From the NCBI GenBank assembly GCA_032358165.1, contig JAALGY010000028.1, positions 1 to 64,000 on the forward strand: a stretch of 64,000 nt of DNA, read 5' to 3'. Both the position numbers and the translations under genes were made by a program. Position 1 is the first letter of the stretch, and each line of letters opens with the position of its first letter. The DNA comes from Diplosphaera chodatii (Eukaryota; Chlorophyta; Trebouxiophyceae; Prasiolales; Stichococcaceae). Of this stretch, positions 1-11,600 are shown in pieces. The notes under the pieces were generated by a model. That model ran no database searches. It worked only from the letters and a program-made list of their open reading frames with translations, and was not told where the DNA came from.

Positions 1-980
1 GCCACCCACACCGGCATACAGCCACGGCGGCCATCCCAAAGCGGCAGCCAGCTGTGCCTGTCGCTCGCCAGGTCATCGGTGACTCTGACTGAGGCCAACT
101 GCAGGGCAAACAGAAGAAACGGTCGCCCTGGTCTCTGGGCATGGGGTGGCCTGTGCCGCTTTGTACTGGGACAGCGGTCTGGCGGCAGCAGGCTGCACAC
201 AGCACCTGACAGCTGCTGCCAGGCATGTCAGTCGTACAGCACGTCATCAGTGGCCCTGATGCGATCCAACTGCAGGGCAATCAAGCAAAACACGCACCCT
301 GGTCTCTGGTTATGCTGCACCCAGTGCTGTGGGGTGTCCATACAACGCTGCCGTCGGCAGACCATCCGCGCAGAACACCCATAAACCTGCACGCAGCTGT
401 GCCACTCGTTCAGCACGTCATCAGTGGCCACAAGGCAGCCCAAGCTGAGACCATTTGACTGGAACATGCACCCTGGTCTCTGGGTATGAGCACGCCGGTG
501 CTGCCACCCCCTTGACGACAGCTGTGTGACTGCAGACAGGCCCCGCAGGGCACCTGACAACTGCAGCCAGTTGTGCCAGTCGTTCAGCACATCACGACTG
601 GCCCCGATGCAAGCGAGATCCAGGGCAACAAGCTGGAGTGCTCACCCTGGTCTCTGGCTATGAGCATCCCGATGCCGCTCTACCCTCAGCAGCAATGCCT
701 GAGGCAAACAGGCCGCGCAGGGCGCCTGCAACCTGCACGCAAGCGTGCAGATCGTTTCACACGTCATCAGGGGCCTCGATGCATGCCATATGCAGGGCCA
801 TCAGGAGACACGCTCACCCTGGTCTCTGGGTACGAGCTTGCCGGTGCTGCTGGGCCCCTCAGCAGCATGCACCTGAGACAACAGCAGGTTGCACAGAGCA
901 ATAACATCTGCACCAGGTCGTCACAGTGTTTCAGCAGGGCTGCAGCAAGCTCGGACACCCATATCCAGGGCAGACGGAAG
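1..980. repeat. Degenerate tandem array, unit about 172 bp
   Basis: At least five diverged copies of a unit are visible. The anchor CCCTGGTCTCTGG recurs at about 127, 297, 471, 646 and 818, giving spacings of 170, 174, 175 and 172 bp. A second anchor resembling CAGCACGTCATCAGTGGCC recurs near 62, 229, 407, 577 and 750, with a decayed copy near 929. The array runs off the left edge of the window. Short open frames cross it on both strands, but the spacing is mostly not a multiple of three and copies drift in frame, so I read it as non-coding satellite or minisatellite DNA. A two-copy repeat of GACGGAAGG(C/A)ACAGAAAGAGT follows at about 971-1015. Confidence 0.85.
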
Positions 981-1097
981 GCACAGAAAGAGTGACGGAA
1001 GGAACAGAAAGAGTGCCTGGGGTCACACACAGCACATTTAACTGAGTATGCTTGCAAACCGATGTGACCGACCATGCGGCAGGACTGTGTGTCCACA

Positions 1098-1102
1098 TTA
1101 CA
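1098..1102 (-). promoter_or_regulatory. Putative poly(A) signal TGTAA for the MED15-like gene
   Basis: TGTAA on the minus strand lies about 90 bp past the proposed stop at 1191. This pentamer is the common chlorophyte poly(A) signal. It is short and can occur by chance. Confidence 0.35.
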
Positions 1103-1190
1103 TAACCACCATGCTAGTTATATGGCTCGAAAATAGATCGGCCACATGTGTTCACTATGTCAGCCGCCACTGTTGCGTGCTGCCACAGCG

Positions 1191-4100
1191 TCAGCCCAGT
1201 GTCCCGCCAAGCTGCTGAGTGTCCATGGCTGCGGCGCGGCTGCCATGAGTCTGCAGAAGCTGTCCCGCGCGACGGTGCCCTGTACGTACAGCACTATACT
1301 GTGTCAAACGCACTGTGTAACATTGGCATACACAATGTATCCCAGTCTAGCATAGCGGTTGCTGCACCAGCGTTTGCAGGCATGAAAACAGTGACCAATC
1401 ATTGACCAGGAGCTTACCTGCTGGTCAGTATCTGCAATGAACTCGGCGCAGGCCGCTGCTGCGGAGCCCGCTGCGTAGCCAGGCGGCAGCCGCACCAGCA
1501 TCGTGCGCTGCGCCTGGCTGAGCTCAGGAACAGCTGGCGTGTCTGCCGACATCGCCGCATCGTGGTCCGTGTCGTGCAGTGCCACGTCGTTTGCGGCTGC
1601 ATTCAAGGCACCAGCTGCAGCGGCCACCGCCGGCGCTATGCAGCACACAAGCACGCCGCTGGATCCTCGCTCTGGCGGCAGCACCTCCAGCTGCAGGCCG
1701 GGTGTCTGCGCCATAGCTTGCTTGAATTCCTGCTGCACAGCTGGCTGCGATGCTGCTGCTGATGCAGGTTGTTGCTCAACGGCATCCCTGCCGACGCTGC
1801 TGTCTGTGTTTGCGAGCAGAGGAGCGGCCTCAGCAGAGGCGGCGGCGGCGCCCTCCACAAAGCACTCATTGACCGACCTGCGTGTTGAGCAGCGGCAGTA
1901 TGGTCCAGCGCTGACTGCAAGTTTCGACCTGACATGCGGTTGTCAACAGAGCCAGAAGCGAGAACGGCACATGCAGCCCACCTGGACGCGATGATTTCGG
2001 GCGTCGGCGGCGGCTGCACCGGCGTGGCATCTTCGGGAACCGCGTGCGGATGCAAAGCGGCCAGCCAGGCTGCAGGCGGCGGCGGCAACGCAGCAGTGTC
2101 TTCCTGCAGCTGGCCAGTGCTCGGACACCTGTCAGCTTTTTCAGCACTGCGTGATGCGCTGAGGACGGCTTCATGCTGGAAGTGCACCGGGACAGCCACA
2201 CATTGCGCACCAGCCAGAGCGTGCGTCGCAGCTGTGTGGATGCCGCTGCCAAGTCCTTGTCCTGAGACTGCCCAATGGCGCTCAAGAGGGCCTGAAGAAG
2301 CACACAGGAAGAGGACATGGTATCCAGCATACTGCGTTCGATGCCGGTTGGTGTTGACGATACATCTGAATGTAGGCGCAGCTGACATGATCATGACAGC
2401 AAGCATGGCACCTGCTCGGCGCTGACCGGCGGCAGCGCCAACGGCTGACCAACCGGCTCCGCCTTCATCTCGATGCCGCCCAGCACATCGATGTCCTCGG
2501 CCGCAGGCTGCCCCAGCACCTGAGGCAGGCAGGGACTGCTAGCTGCAGCCAGGGATGCAATGCACAGCATACCCCGATCGGAGCTGACAATCGCAGGTGA
2601 TGGCCAAAGACAAGGTTCTGTTATCAGAACAACACCCACCGCCTTGAGTACAGGGGCAGCGGGCACCACAGCAATCGCAGGAGGCAACTGTGCAGGCAGC
2701 TGCGGCGGCTGTGGAGCCTGCTGCGGCGGTGCGGCCGGCTGTGTGAGCGGCTGCAGGGGCTCCACCACTGGCTGTTGTACGGGCACTGCAGCCGCTGCGA
2801 CACCCTGCCACTGCTGCTGTTGCTGCGCCTGCTGCTGGCTCAGCTGTGGCGCAGGCTGCTGCTGCAAGGGCAGCTGTTGCGGCGGCGGTTGCTGTGGTGG
2901 CGGCGCCTGCTGATACTGCAGTGGCGGCTGTTGCTGCTGTGGCTGCTGCTGTGGCTGCCGCTGCGCTGCCATCTGCTGCGCCTTCTCCCGCAACAGCCGC
3001 TCCCTCATCTTCGTCTGCAGCGGCACTTGCACAACGGTGCATCCGCATCTTGTTGTGCATGTTACTGCATCGATGGTACGGGCTGCCAGCATACCCAGCC
3101 GATGTTAGCGCATGGTCAGCTGGGAGTACACCTGATCTGAACGAGACTAGTGTATCACCAGCTGCACTCACCAGCTGCGGGCGGAGCACGGGAAGCACCG
3201 ACGACAGCTTGGCCTGCGCCTTCTGCAGCGCCGCCAGCCGGACCTGCACGGGTGCCAGCTGCGGCGGCATCGGCTGCCCCCGCTTCAGGCTGAGCACCGG
3301 CGCCACCGCCTGCAGCAGCCTGCTGAGCACGCCCACCTGCGGGCACCAGCACTTGGAGAAATGATGGCACTCCGTAGTACTACGTGATGCCAGTGCACCT
3401 GCGAATGCATTCTAGAAGTGCAAGACCAAGTATCAGTTTGGAGAGATGCACACATACCTGCGCCTGGGCGGCAGGCTCGGAGCGCGTGCGCAGCGCACGT
3501 AGCAGGTGCTGGCAGATGACCAGCTCCGAGCGCAGGTGCGGCGACAGCAGGGCGGCGTGTTGCCGCCAGAACTGCTCCTCCTCCTGCTGGAGGTCCTGCA
3601 AATGGTGGACCGACTGATCAGGCATGCTGCAATACACAACTGTCACGTGGGTGCAATAGGAACTCGCACGTTTGCTTACTTTTCAGGAGGCTACGGTAGC
3701 AAGTTGAACAGTCACCTGCGGCGTCGGGGCCAGCACAGCAGGTGGCTGCCCCGGGGCATCGCCGCCGGGGCCGTCGCCTCCCAGGAAAAAGGACGCCATG
3801 TCGGAAAACACAGCTGCGTCCTCGCCGCCGAATGGGTCGTCCGCGCCGCCAAACGGCTCGGGCTGCAGCGTCACAGCCTGGACCTGCGGCAGCGGGGCCT
3901 GCTGCGGCTGTGCCTGGATGTGATGCAGCTGCTGTTGAGGCGGGTGCTGAGGCTGCTGCTGCGGCTGGTACACTGGTTGCCCCTGCGCCTGCGGCTGAGC
4001 CTGGGCGTACCCCATCGGACGCTGCGCCACAGGCTGCTGGTACAACTGCTGCTGCTGCTGCGCCTGCTGCTGCTGTTGGGCATGTGCAGCCATTTGCGGG

Positions 4101-4263
4101 GCGGGCGCCTGGCGGTACTGCTGCTGCTGCGGCATCTGCTGCTGGGCAGGGTGCTGCGGCCGCATCGCCTGGGGCTGCTGCTGGAAGGCGGGCGCAGCGG
4201 CTGCAAACCGCTGTGGCTGCGGTTGCACGCCGCTGCTAAACTGCTGCGGGGCCTGCTGCGCCC

Positions 4264-4295
<32 letters not shown>

Positions 4296-4916
4296 GGCTG
4301 GGGCAATTGCTGCAGCTGCTGCTGCTGTGGTGCGATGCCGGGGTGCGCAGGCTGGGCGTAACCCATTGGCTGCAGCTGCGCCTGCGGCTGCGCTGCTGGG
4401 GCCTGCTGCGGAGGCTGTGCAGGCGGCGGCGTGGGCGTGGCGCGGTGCGCGGCCAGCTTTTTGTTGAGGCTCTTGATCTTGGCCTCCACCCGGTTGAGGT
4501 ACTCATCCTGCAGATCAGGCACAGGCATGCTCCTGCTGCAATGCCTGGTGATCCCGAAGATGACACGGTGCTTCTGTTCGCCATGGCGTGCCTATCAAAG
4601 CAGCTCCTCGCCAGGTGTGCTTGGAACCTTGCCGCAGCATGCGCAGACCAAGGGCGCTGGGCACCTGGTTGTGGCCGTACAGCTGGAAGATGCGGCCCTC
4701 CAGCTTGGCCACCTCCTTCGACACGTCTTGCGTCCCCAGCAGATCTGTCAGGGTTGTCGTCCTGCAGTGACCGGGGAGTGCAGGGCTGAGGACTTGGGCC
4801 AGTGCATGCCGCGCCATACACAACCACACCCTCACGCAGCTTGTATGGTCCTGAACGCCAGCGCACATGAAGGAGACGACCATGTTGCGGTTCTCGGCCG
4901 TCACCGGCTGCGTCAT
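1191..4916 (-). CDS. MED15: Mediator subunit 15-like protein (KIX domain, Gln-rich)
   Basis: Probable tail-module Mediator subunit that would bind activators through an N-terminal KIX domain in the nucleus. Eleven exons join in frame: 4916-4867, 4761-4665, 4507-3716, 3595-3458, 3336-3172, 3014-2640, 2519-2412, 2291-2211, 2103-1982, 1877-1418 and, least certain, 1250-1191, giving about 815 aa. The start is an ATG followed by TQPVTAENRNMVVSF. The first three exons build a KIX-like helical bundle: residues VAKLEGRIFQLYGHNQ join directly to DEYLNRVEAKIKSLNKKL, matching the pattern of plant MED15 KIX domains. Exon 3 is extremely Gln/Pro/Ala-rich with an uninterrupted CAG run near 4265-4300. The C-terminal part carries a non-repetitive block with VNECFVEG and LQLEVLPPERG. 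The family call rests on KIX plus poly-Q; another KIX coactivator is possible. The gene is divergent from the DAGL gene, and a minus-strand TGTAA lies at 1098-1102. Confidence 0.72.
4264..4302 (-). repeat. CAG/CTG trinucleotide run coding for poly-Gln
   Basis: About eleven uninterrupted CTG units on the plus strand (CAG on the coding minus strand) lie inside exon 3 of the MED15-like gene, with further interrupted CAG runs near 4040-4075 and 2810-2960. Pure trinucleotide runs of this kind tend to be length-polymorphic. Confidence 0.9.
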
Positions 4917-5659
4917 GCTTGGCTCCCTGTCAGCAAATCGCAGCTTGCGAAGCGCTGCGCAAGTTCATTCCATAAGGCTCTGCACACACCAAGATGCGGC
5001 ACGTCTGCGCGGCGTGAACCACTGGGATTCAATACAGCTGCCAGCACCTGTGTACAACTGTGCAATGATACACTGTGCTGCAGATCAAGCGGGGCACCTG
5101 GGGCAAGCTCAGCAGGCTAGTCATGCTTTGCTGGCATTCACATGTTTGCGACATATCAGTGATCAGTGTCTCAACACCAAGCAAACTCGTTTTGCTGAGG
5201 GTTGCGACCACCTCAAGTGACGTCCTTCGACTAGGATCATCGCCTGCGGGTGTCGCACAAGAACTGGCCACTGGATCGACATGTTGCCTCTTGCTTGGAC
5301 TGTTGGTTGCTGCACTATGTGTGCGATGTGTCAGGGCTGTGATACATTGATGACAGCCTATAGCAACCTCTAGGCAGCTCTGCGAGGTAGCAACTCCCCA
5401 ACGTCAGCCAGTGTTGATGCTCATTTGCGTACTAGCGTTGTAGCCAGCGATCCACTGGGCCATTCGTGGCCGTTATCTACAGCATGCTGACAGGTGCATA
5501 GACGCACAGGAGGGCCCTGGTACAGCACAGTGTGCCAAGCAACGGTCAGCAGTAGGTTGCGCAATGCCGCGCAAGCGCCAGCGCCAGCGGTGCCGCTGAG
5601 GGCTGCAGCGCCTCAGGGCTGGGGCCTGGAGCAGGTCAGCTAGCTGCTCCAGCGCCACG
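4917..5659. other. Intergenic region between divergent MED15-like and DAGL genes
   Basis: These 743 bp separate the two start codons and must hold both promoters and 5' UTRs. I see no convincing TATA box, no RNA gene and no conserved reading frame. Confidence 0.6.
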
Positions 5660-8600
5660 ATGCCGTGCCTGAAGCTGTTTGGCAGGCGCTGGGGCATAGC
5701 GGACGATGACATCATCTTTGCCGCGACGCCCTGGTGCTTCCACTTTGTGTGGATCATCCTGCTGCCCATCCTCATCCAGGTGAGCCCCCTGGCTGTCGCT
5801 GGCCCACACACGGCGCGGTATGCTCCGCACACACCTGCACGCCTGTCATGCTAAGCTTGGCAAGCTCAGACGTTGTCGATTCGGGAGCGGCATTGTAATT
5901 GCGCTGAATGCAGTATGTGAGGCCGCCGGCCGGCTGCGAGCGCATACAGTACCGCAGCGGCATCATCAGCCTGTTCGTGCTTTACCTAATCGCATTCGTG
6001 GAGGAGACAGCCATCATCGTGATCGCGCTGCGAGGTTAGCGCGATCGGCTTGTGGAGACACCACCTTGCACCGATCATGCAGACCGGGCGCACATGGTCG
6101 TCCCCTGATCTCAACCTGGTGTGCTGCTCCTCCAGGCTCGATATTCGACTCGTACAAGCGGCGCCTCGTGCGGCCGCTGATGTACATCCGCCTGGTGTCG
6201 CTGTCGATGGAGACTGGCGTCCTCAGTAAGGATTTGCTGTTTGATGCTGGATCTGTTTCCGCACCGTCTCAGCAACTTTCCGCCTGCGGCAGCGCAGCAG
6301 CACGCACGCCTGCCCTTGGCCTATGCTTTGGGCTACACAACTGTCGACGCATTGCCTGCAGTCTGGGTATCTGTGGTCGTGCTGCGGGGGGGCGAGCGCT
6401 GCACCAAGGGCACCAATGACGAAGTCTGGCACGTGCCTGATGTCGTCAAGGTGGGGTGTGAACTCTCTATACCTCTGCAGCGCGAGGGGTGGATGTTGCC
6501 TGTGCAGTGGCTGTTGGCACGCTCAGACGGGGGGCAAACCCACATGTGCTGCACATTGTGCAGGTGTGGATCTGCTTCACCTGGGCCACCGTGGCGCTGA
6601 CGCTCCTGACCCTGGTGCGCCTGCTGCCCGGTAATGCCTCGCCAGCATGCATCCGAGCACGCTGCTGTGGCGGCAGTATAAGCATGTGCGAAGATTGCCT
6701 TCCGATGTCATGCCGTTGCTGGCTGCCGCGCAGACGCTCACCTTCAAGTTCTGGCCGGACACGTCCAAGGAGAAGTCGTGGGAGCACCGGGTGCGGCTGA
6801 TCGCGCTGCTGTGCTGCTGCTCCCGCCGCGTCAGCCAAAAGGCCGAGGAGGAGGGCGGCTCCACGCCGCTGGCGCGCATGGCGCTCGTCTTCGCCTCGGT
6901 AGGGTCCTGAAATACATGTCTGTCTGTGAGGGACTCGAGTGTAGCACAGCAGGCTTCACAGGGGGCTGCTGCCAGTGTGCCAGCAGAACGCTCACCAGCT
7001 CGTTGTGCACTACGCAGATGTTCGGGTATGTCGACATGACGGCGACGGACTTCCTGGCGGCGTTCCTGCTGGCGGCGCAGCTGCAGCGCTGCCGCCGCAT
7101 GACCGCCCTGCAGGTGCCATTTCTGTGTTGGGCTCCTGCTGCAGCTGCTGGGGTCACCGCTGCTAGCGGAGCCTTGCAGAGAAAATGACCCACTTGCGAC
7201 CAGCCACCTGCTGCATTCCTGCGCTGCAGCACCTGGCGGAGGATGCAGACCTGCTGGCAGCGGAGAGCGGGCTGCTGTCGGCGCCCAGCAGCGGCGGCGC
7301 CTCGCTCGACAGCGCCGACACCCAGCGCAGCACCATGCGGCGGCGGCTCACGTCGGCCGGCATCGCTGACGCTGAAGGTGCACCATGCATGCCCGCGTGG
7401 TATGCCTAATGCGGAATGCACCCTGTGCAGTGGCGCTGCATCTTCCGCAGAGCCCTGACACATCTGACATCACGCCTGCAGCTGGAGACCTGCAGCTGCG
7501 GCTGTACACAGACCCCCAGCTCGCGCGCGGCAGCAGCAGCCGTCATGACAGCAGTCAAGCGGCCAGCCTGCCCAACGGCGGCAGTCCGCCGCCACTGGGC
7601 CCATGGCAGCAGGCAGACAGCAGCAGGCGGCAGCGCATGGCATCCGAAGCTTCTCGCTTTGCAGCAGAGGCGGCGGCGGCAACGGGCCGGAGGAGCAGCA
7701 CCAGTGCCGCTGGGCACCAGCGACCCGATGGGGTCCCTGATGGTTGTAACTCAGCTGCGGGTTCTGCTGCTGCAGAAGGGCAGGCAGCCTCGCCCTTTGC
7801 TGCAGTCCAGCAGCAGGGACGCGGGAAGCCCCCACATGCAGCAGCGCTTGGCGACAGCAGCGACACTGGGGAATCCAGAGCGTGGCGCCAGCTGGTCAAG
7901 GCCAGCATGCAGGAGGAGCTGCACGACGACCAGCGGAGGCTGCAGGTCAGTGTGCGATTTCGTAGCGCTGTTGTACTCTGCATCGTCTGCTGCTGGTCGG
8001 CCCTTCCCACGTGGCACTCCATCAACCGGGCAGCATCCACCGCACTGCAGGCGCGCGGCAAAAAGGGGACTGAGCAGGCGCAGCTGGCGGAGGCGGGGCG
8101 GCGGCTGCTGGCGCACGCGGAGGCGGAGGCGCGGCAGGGCGCCGGCTACCACCGCCCGCTGGCGGAGCGCGGGGAGGACCTGCGGGGCCCCGGCGCCGGG
8201 GGCCGCGCCCAGTCCGCCGCGAGTGAGTGGGCGCTGTTCCCCGCAACGTGCGGGCGCAGACGGCATCGCAGCCCGGGCGGCTCCAGCGCCGTGCTTGTAC
8301 TGGGCTGGGGCATTGTGCGCTGCAGCGCAGCGGCAGATCTGCAACTGTCAAGCTGGGCCTCGAACATGCTTGGATTGTGCGATATCCCATGCCGACAATT
8401 CTTGCAGGCGACGTGGAGCTGCAAGCGCCAGCGCACCCCGTGCTGGACGAGGACCAGGCCCCCGGCAGCAGCGGCCTCGAGCTGGCGCCGGCTGCAGACC
8501 GCCTCGGCAGCGCGGCCAACCCGCCGGCGGTGCCTGACGAGCCGCCGGGCAACGTGCCGGGCCGGCAGTCGGCAGACGGCGGCGTGCGGCCCGCTCAGTC

Positions 8601-11600
8601 AGCCGCCGGCAGCTCGAGCTCTGACGGCTCCAAGCTCGCCGCCGGTGCCAGCACTGCTGCTGGGCTAGACAGCTCCGCCGCCTCCCCAGCGGCCGCTGCA
8701 GCGCCTGCAGCGCTGTTGGGCAGCGAGCGTGCGCCCACAACAGACGCGCCGCCGCGGGCGTCCCCGCAAGCAGACAGCGCCGGCAGCGGCCGCGGCCTCA
8801 GGCTGCCGCCGCCCTGGCGGCGACGGCGCAAGCCCTTCAGGACCGCCTCCCTGGCCTCGCAGCCCAGCGCCGACGACAGCCTGGCGCACCTGCACAGCGG
8901 CGGGCTGCTCACGCCCAGTGGCATGGCCGGCGACCTCAGGTGCTGCCTCTTGCATGCTGAGCGCATGTTGACGTCGACCAGCTTCCGTTTCCACTCCCAA
9001 CCATCAGCGAACAACGGCTACATGTCTCTGCTGCATCTGGCGCTGCAGGCTGCAACGCTATGCACTGTCAAGATGACGCTATCCCAGCCCCCAGCACCGT
9101 ACCCTGAAGGTTCACCAAGCAACCTGCCGTGGTCCAGGCCGGAGCGCTCGGCGGCCAGCAACCTGGTCACCTTCAGCGGGGAGCGGGAGAAGGTGGCGGA
9201 CTGCGACGTGGCGGAGGCGGCCTACTACGCCAAGTACAGCTTCGCGGCGTACGGCTACCTGCTGTACCTGTTCAGCAAGCCCATCTACTCGTGAGTGCTG
9301 CTGGCACTCCCTGCACAGCCCACCGCCGCTGCGCTGTTGCAGGGTTGCTGCCTCTGTGTCTGACTCTGTCGGTGCCGTTGCATCTGCTCTTGCTGATGTT
9401 CCCTATCGACTGCCGTCATGTCATTGCTGTCACCAGGGGCCTGCTGCAGCTGTGCTGCGGGCGGTGGTTCGGGCTCATGCGCACCGTGCTGTTTGGGCGC
9501 ACGGCGCTGCGCATGCGGCGGCTGGTGCCGACGGGCAGGGCGCCCATCCCCAAGCCCGGCGTCAGCAACGCCCTCAACATGGAGGCCATCCAGCAGGTGC
9601 CGAAGCTGCCACGCCTTTGTTGCTGAGTGTACGCAGGCCAGTATTGCCTGCGGCAATTGACCGGCCTCCTGCAGTCTTTAAAGACGCAGTCTCATCAACT
9701 GAGCCATGCAGAAGCGCGCCTGCGCTGCGGCACCCTGCAGCACCGACGACACGTCACACGTCCACACAGCGCCCTCCTTGACGACCGCAGATCACGGGCG
9801 CGGAGGAGCGGGACATCGTGTTCGTGCGGTTCGAGGGGGAGGGCGGGCAGCACTGCCTGCCCTACTTCATCGCGCTGGACCACGGGAGGCGGGCGGTGGT
9901 GCTGGCCATCCGCGGCACGCTGTCGCTGCAGGACACCGTCACAGGCGCGCAGCCTCGGCTGTTTCCTCTGATGCACCGCCACATCACGCCTTGCAGACTG
10001 ACACATTGTGCAGTTGCCATGACTGCCACAGGCTGGGGCATGAAGGCTGCGAAGGCAAGGATGGTTTACGTGGCATGTAGCGTCACACTGCTGCCCATGC
10101 TCCTGCAGACCTGCTGTGCGACAGCGCGCGGCTGGACGACTGGATGCGGGAGGTGCCCAGCGGCGCCACACCGGCGTCATTCACAGCCGCCCAGCCGCCA
10201 AAGCGGCGCGCAAGTGAGCTGCACCGTCAGGGTCTTTGCTCAGTTACACTGCAACTGCTGCCGGGGCACAGCCACTCTCCTGATGCCCCAGCATCGTGTT
10301 GGTGCACGTGTGCCATGCCGTAATCAGTTGATAGCACCGAATCGTGGTTTGTGCAGGCTCTGATGCAAAGTACGCAGCGCACGCCGGCATCCTGGACGCC
10401 GCCAAGGTAGGATCCTCCAGCAGGGATGCCAGTGCCCGCCGCCAAGAAATGACCATGCAGCTTTGCTATCTGCTCGCCTGCTTTCCGCTGGGCATCGGCT
10501 GACGAAATTGTTAAGCTGCCCCGCTGCTTGTGTGCTGGCATGTGGCACGGCCGGCCCCGCAACAACCACCACTGCACCGCAGGCCATCGTGGTGGACCTG
10601 CAGCAGACGGGCGTGCTGCGGGCGCTGTTCCACCAGGAGGAGGAGGAGGCGGCTGCGGCGGCGGCGGCGAAGGAAGGAGCAGGGGCCGGACCAGCGCAGC
10701 AGGCGCGGGCGCCGGCGATGGACGCGTCCCAGGAGCCGCAGGATGACAAGTCGGCCGCGCAGCACGCCGCCGACGCGGACAGCCGCACCGGCGGGGCCGC
10801 CGCCGCGCCGCAGGCGAACGGTGACGGCCCGCGGCCGACGGCCTCCAGGTGACCCTGCTGCTTATCAACTCAGCTAACTCGGAAGTGCTGGTCCTTCTGG
10901 GCAGCTCATGCCACCAGGGAGCAGCTCCAGTGGCGGCTTGCCGACGATGCAGGGTGCTGAGCTGTGCATGGTGCCATCGAGCAGCGACTGCAGGTTTCCG
11001 ATCTTGCGTGCAACTCACCCACATCCCGCCACCTGCAGGAGCGGCGTGCTGGACAACAAGGTGATAGCGTCGCTGCGGGCGCAGGCGGCGGCGGTGGCGC
11101 CCGCCATCCAGAAGATCCTGCCGTCCATGTCGTCGAACAAGGTGTCGCACCTGCCTGCCGCACCGGACGCTTACACAGCTGTGCCCTACACGTTCCAGGA
11201 CGGTGCTGCCACCGGTCAGCGTAGCGTGGTCACAGCCAGCAGCTGGCATCAGGTGCACTGCCTGATGCCCTGGGCTGCTGTGCCGCAGGAGCTGGCGGAC
11301 CGGCTGGCGCGGATGGACACCACCGGCTGGCAGCTGGTCATCACGGGGCACTCGCTGGGCGCGGGCGCGGCCGCGCTCGTGGCGCTGTACGCCCACAACT
11401 TCTTTCCCAAGTGAGGCTCGCCATCCTTACATATCAAATCCGTGTGCTGTGGCGCCTGGCCAGCCGGAGCAGCCGCCGCTCTCGACTGCATGGCATCCTG
11501 CGCATCCAACCGACAGCGCCCGCGCAACACCCTGGCAGCGCCGCGCTGCCTTTGGCCACGACCCCTGCGCGGTGCTGCCCGCGCTCCGGGGTGTGACCCC

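Noticed and set aside
79..995. Overlapping open frames in the left-edge repeats as a repeat protein
   Set aside because: Unit spacing is mostly not a multiple of three and copies shift frame, so no continuous repeat protein is coded.
3506..4789. Plus-strand open frame of 427 codons, Leu/Arg-rich
   Set aside because: It is the antisense reading of the CAG-rich MED15 exon (CTG read as Leu) and crosses splice sites that join perfectly on the minus strand.
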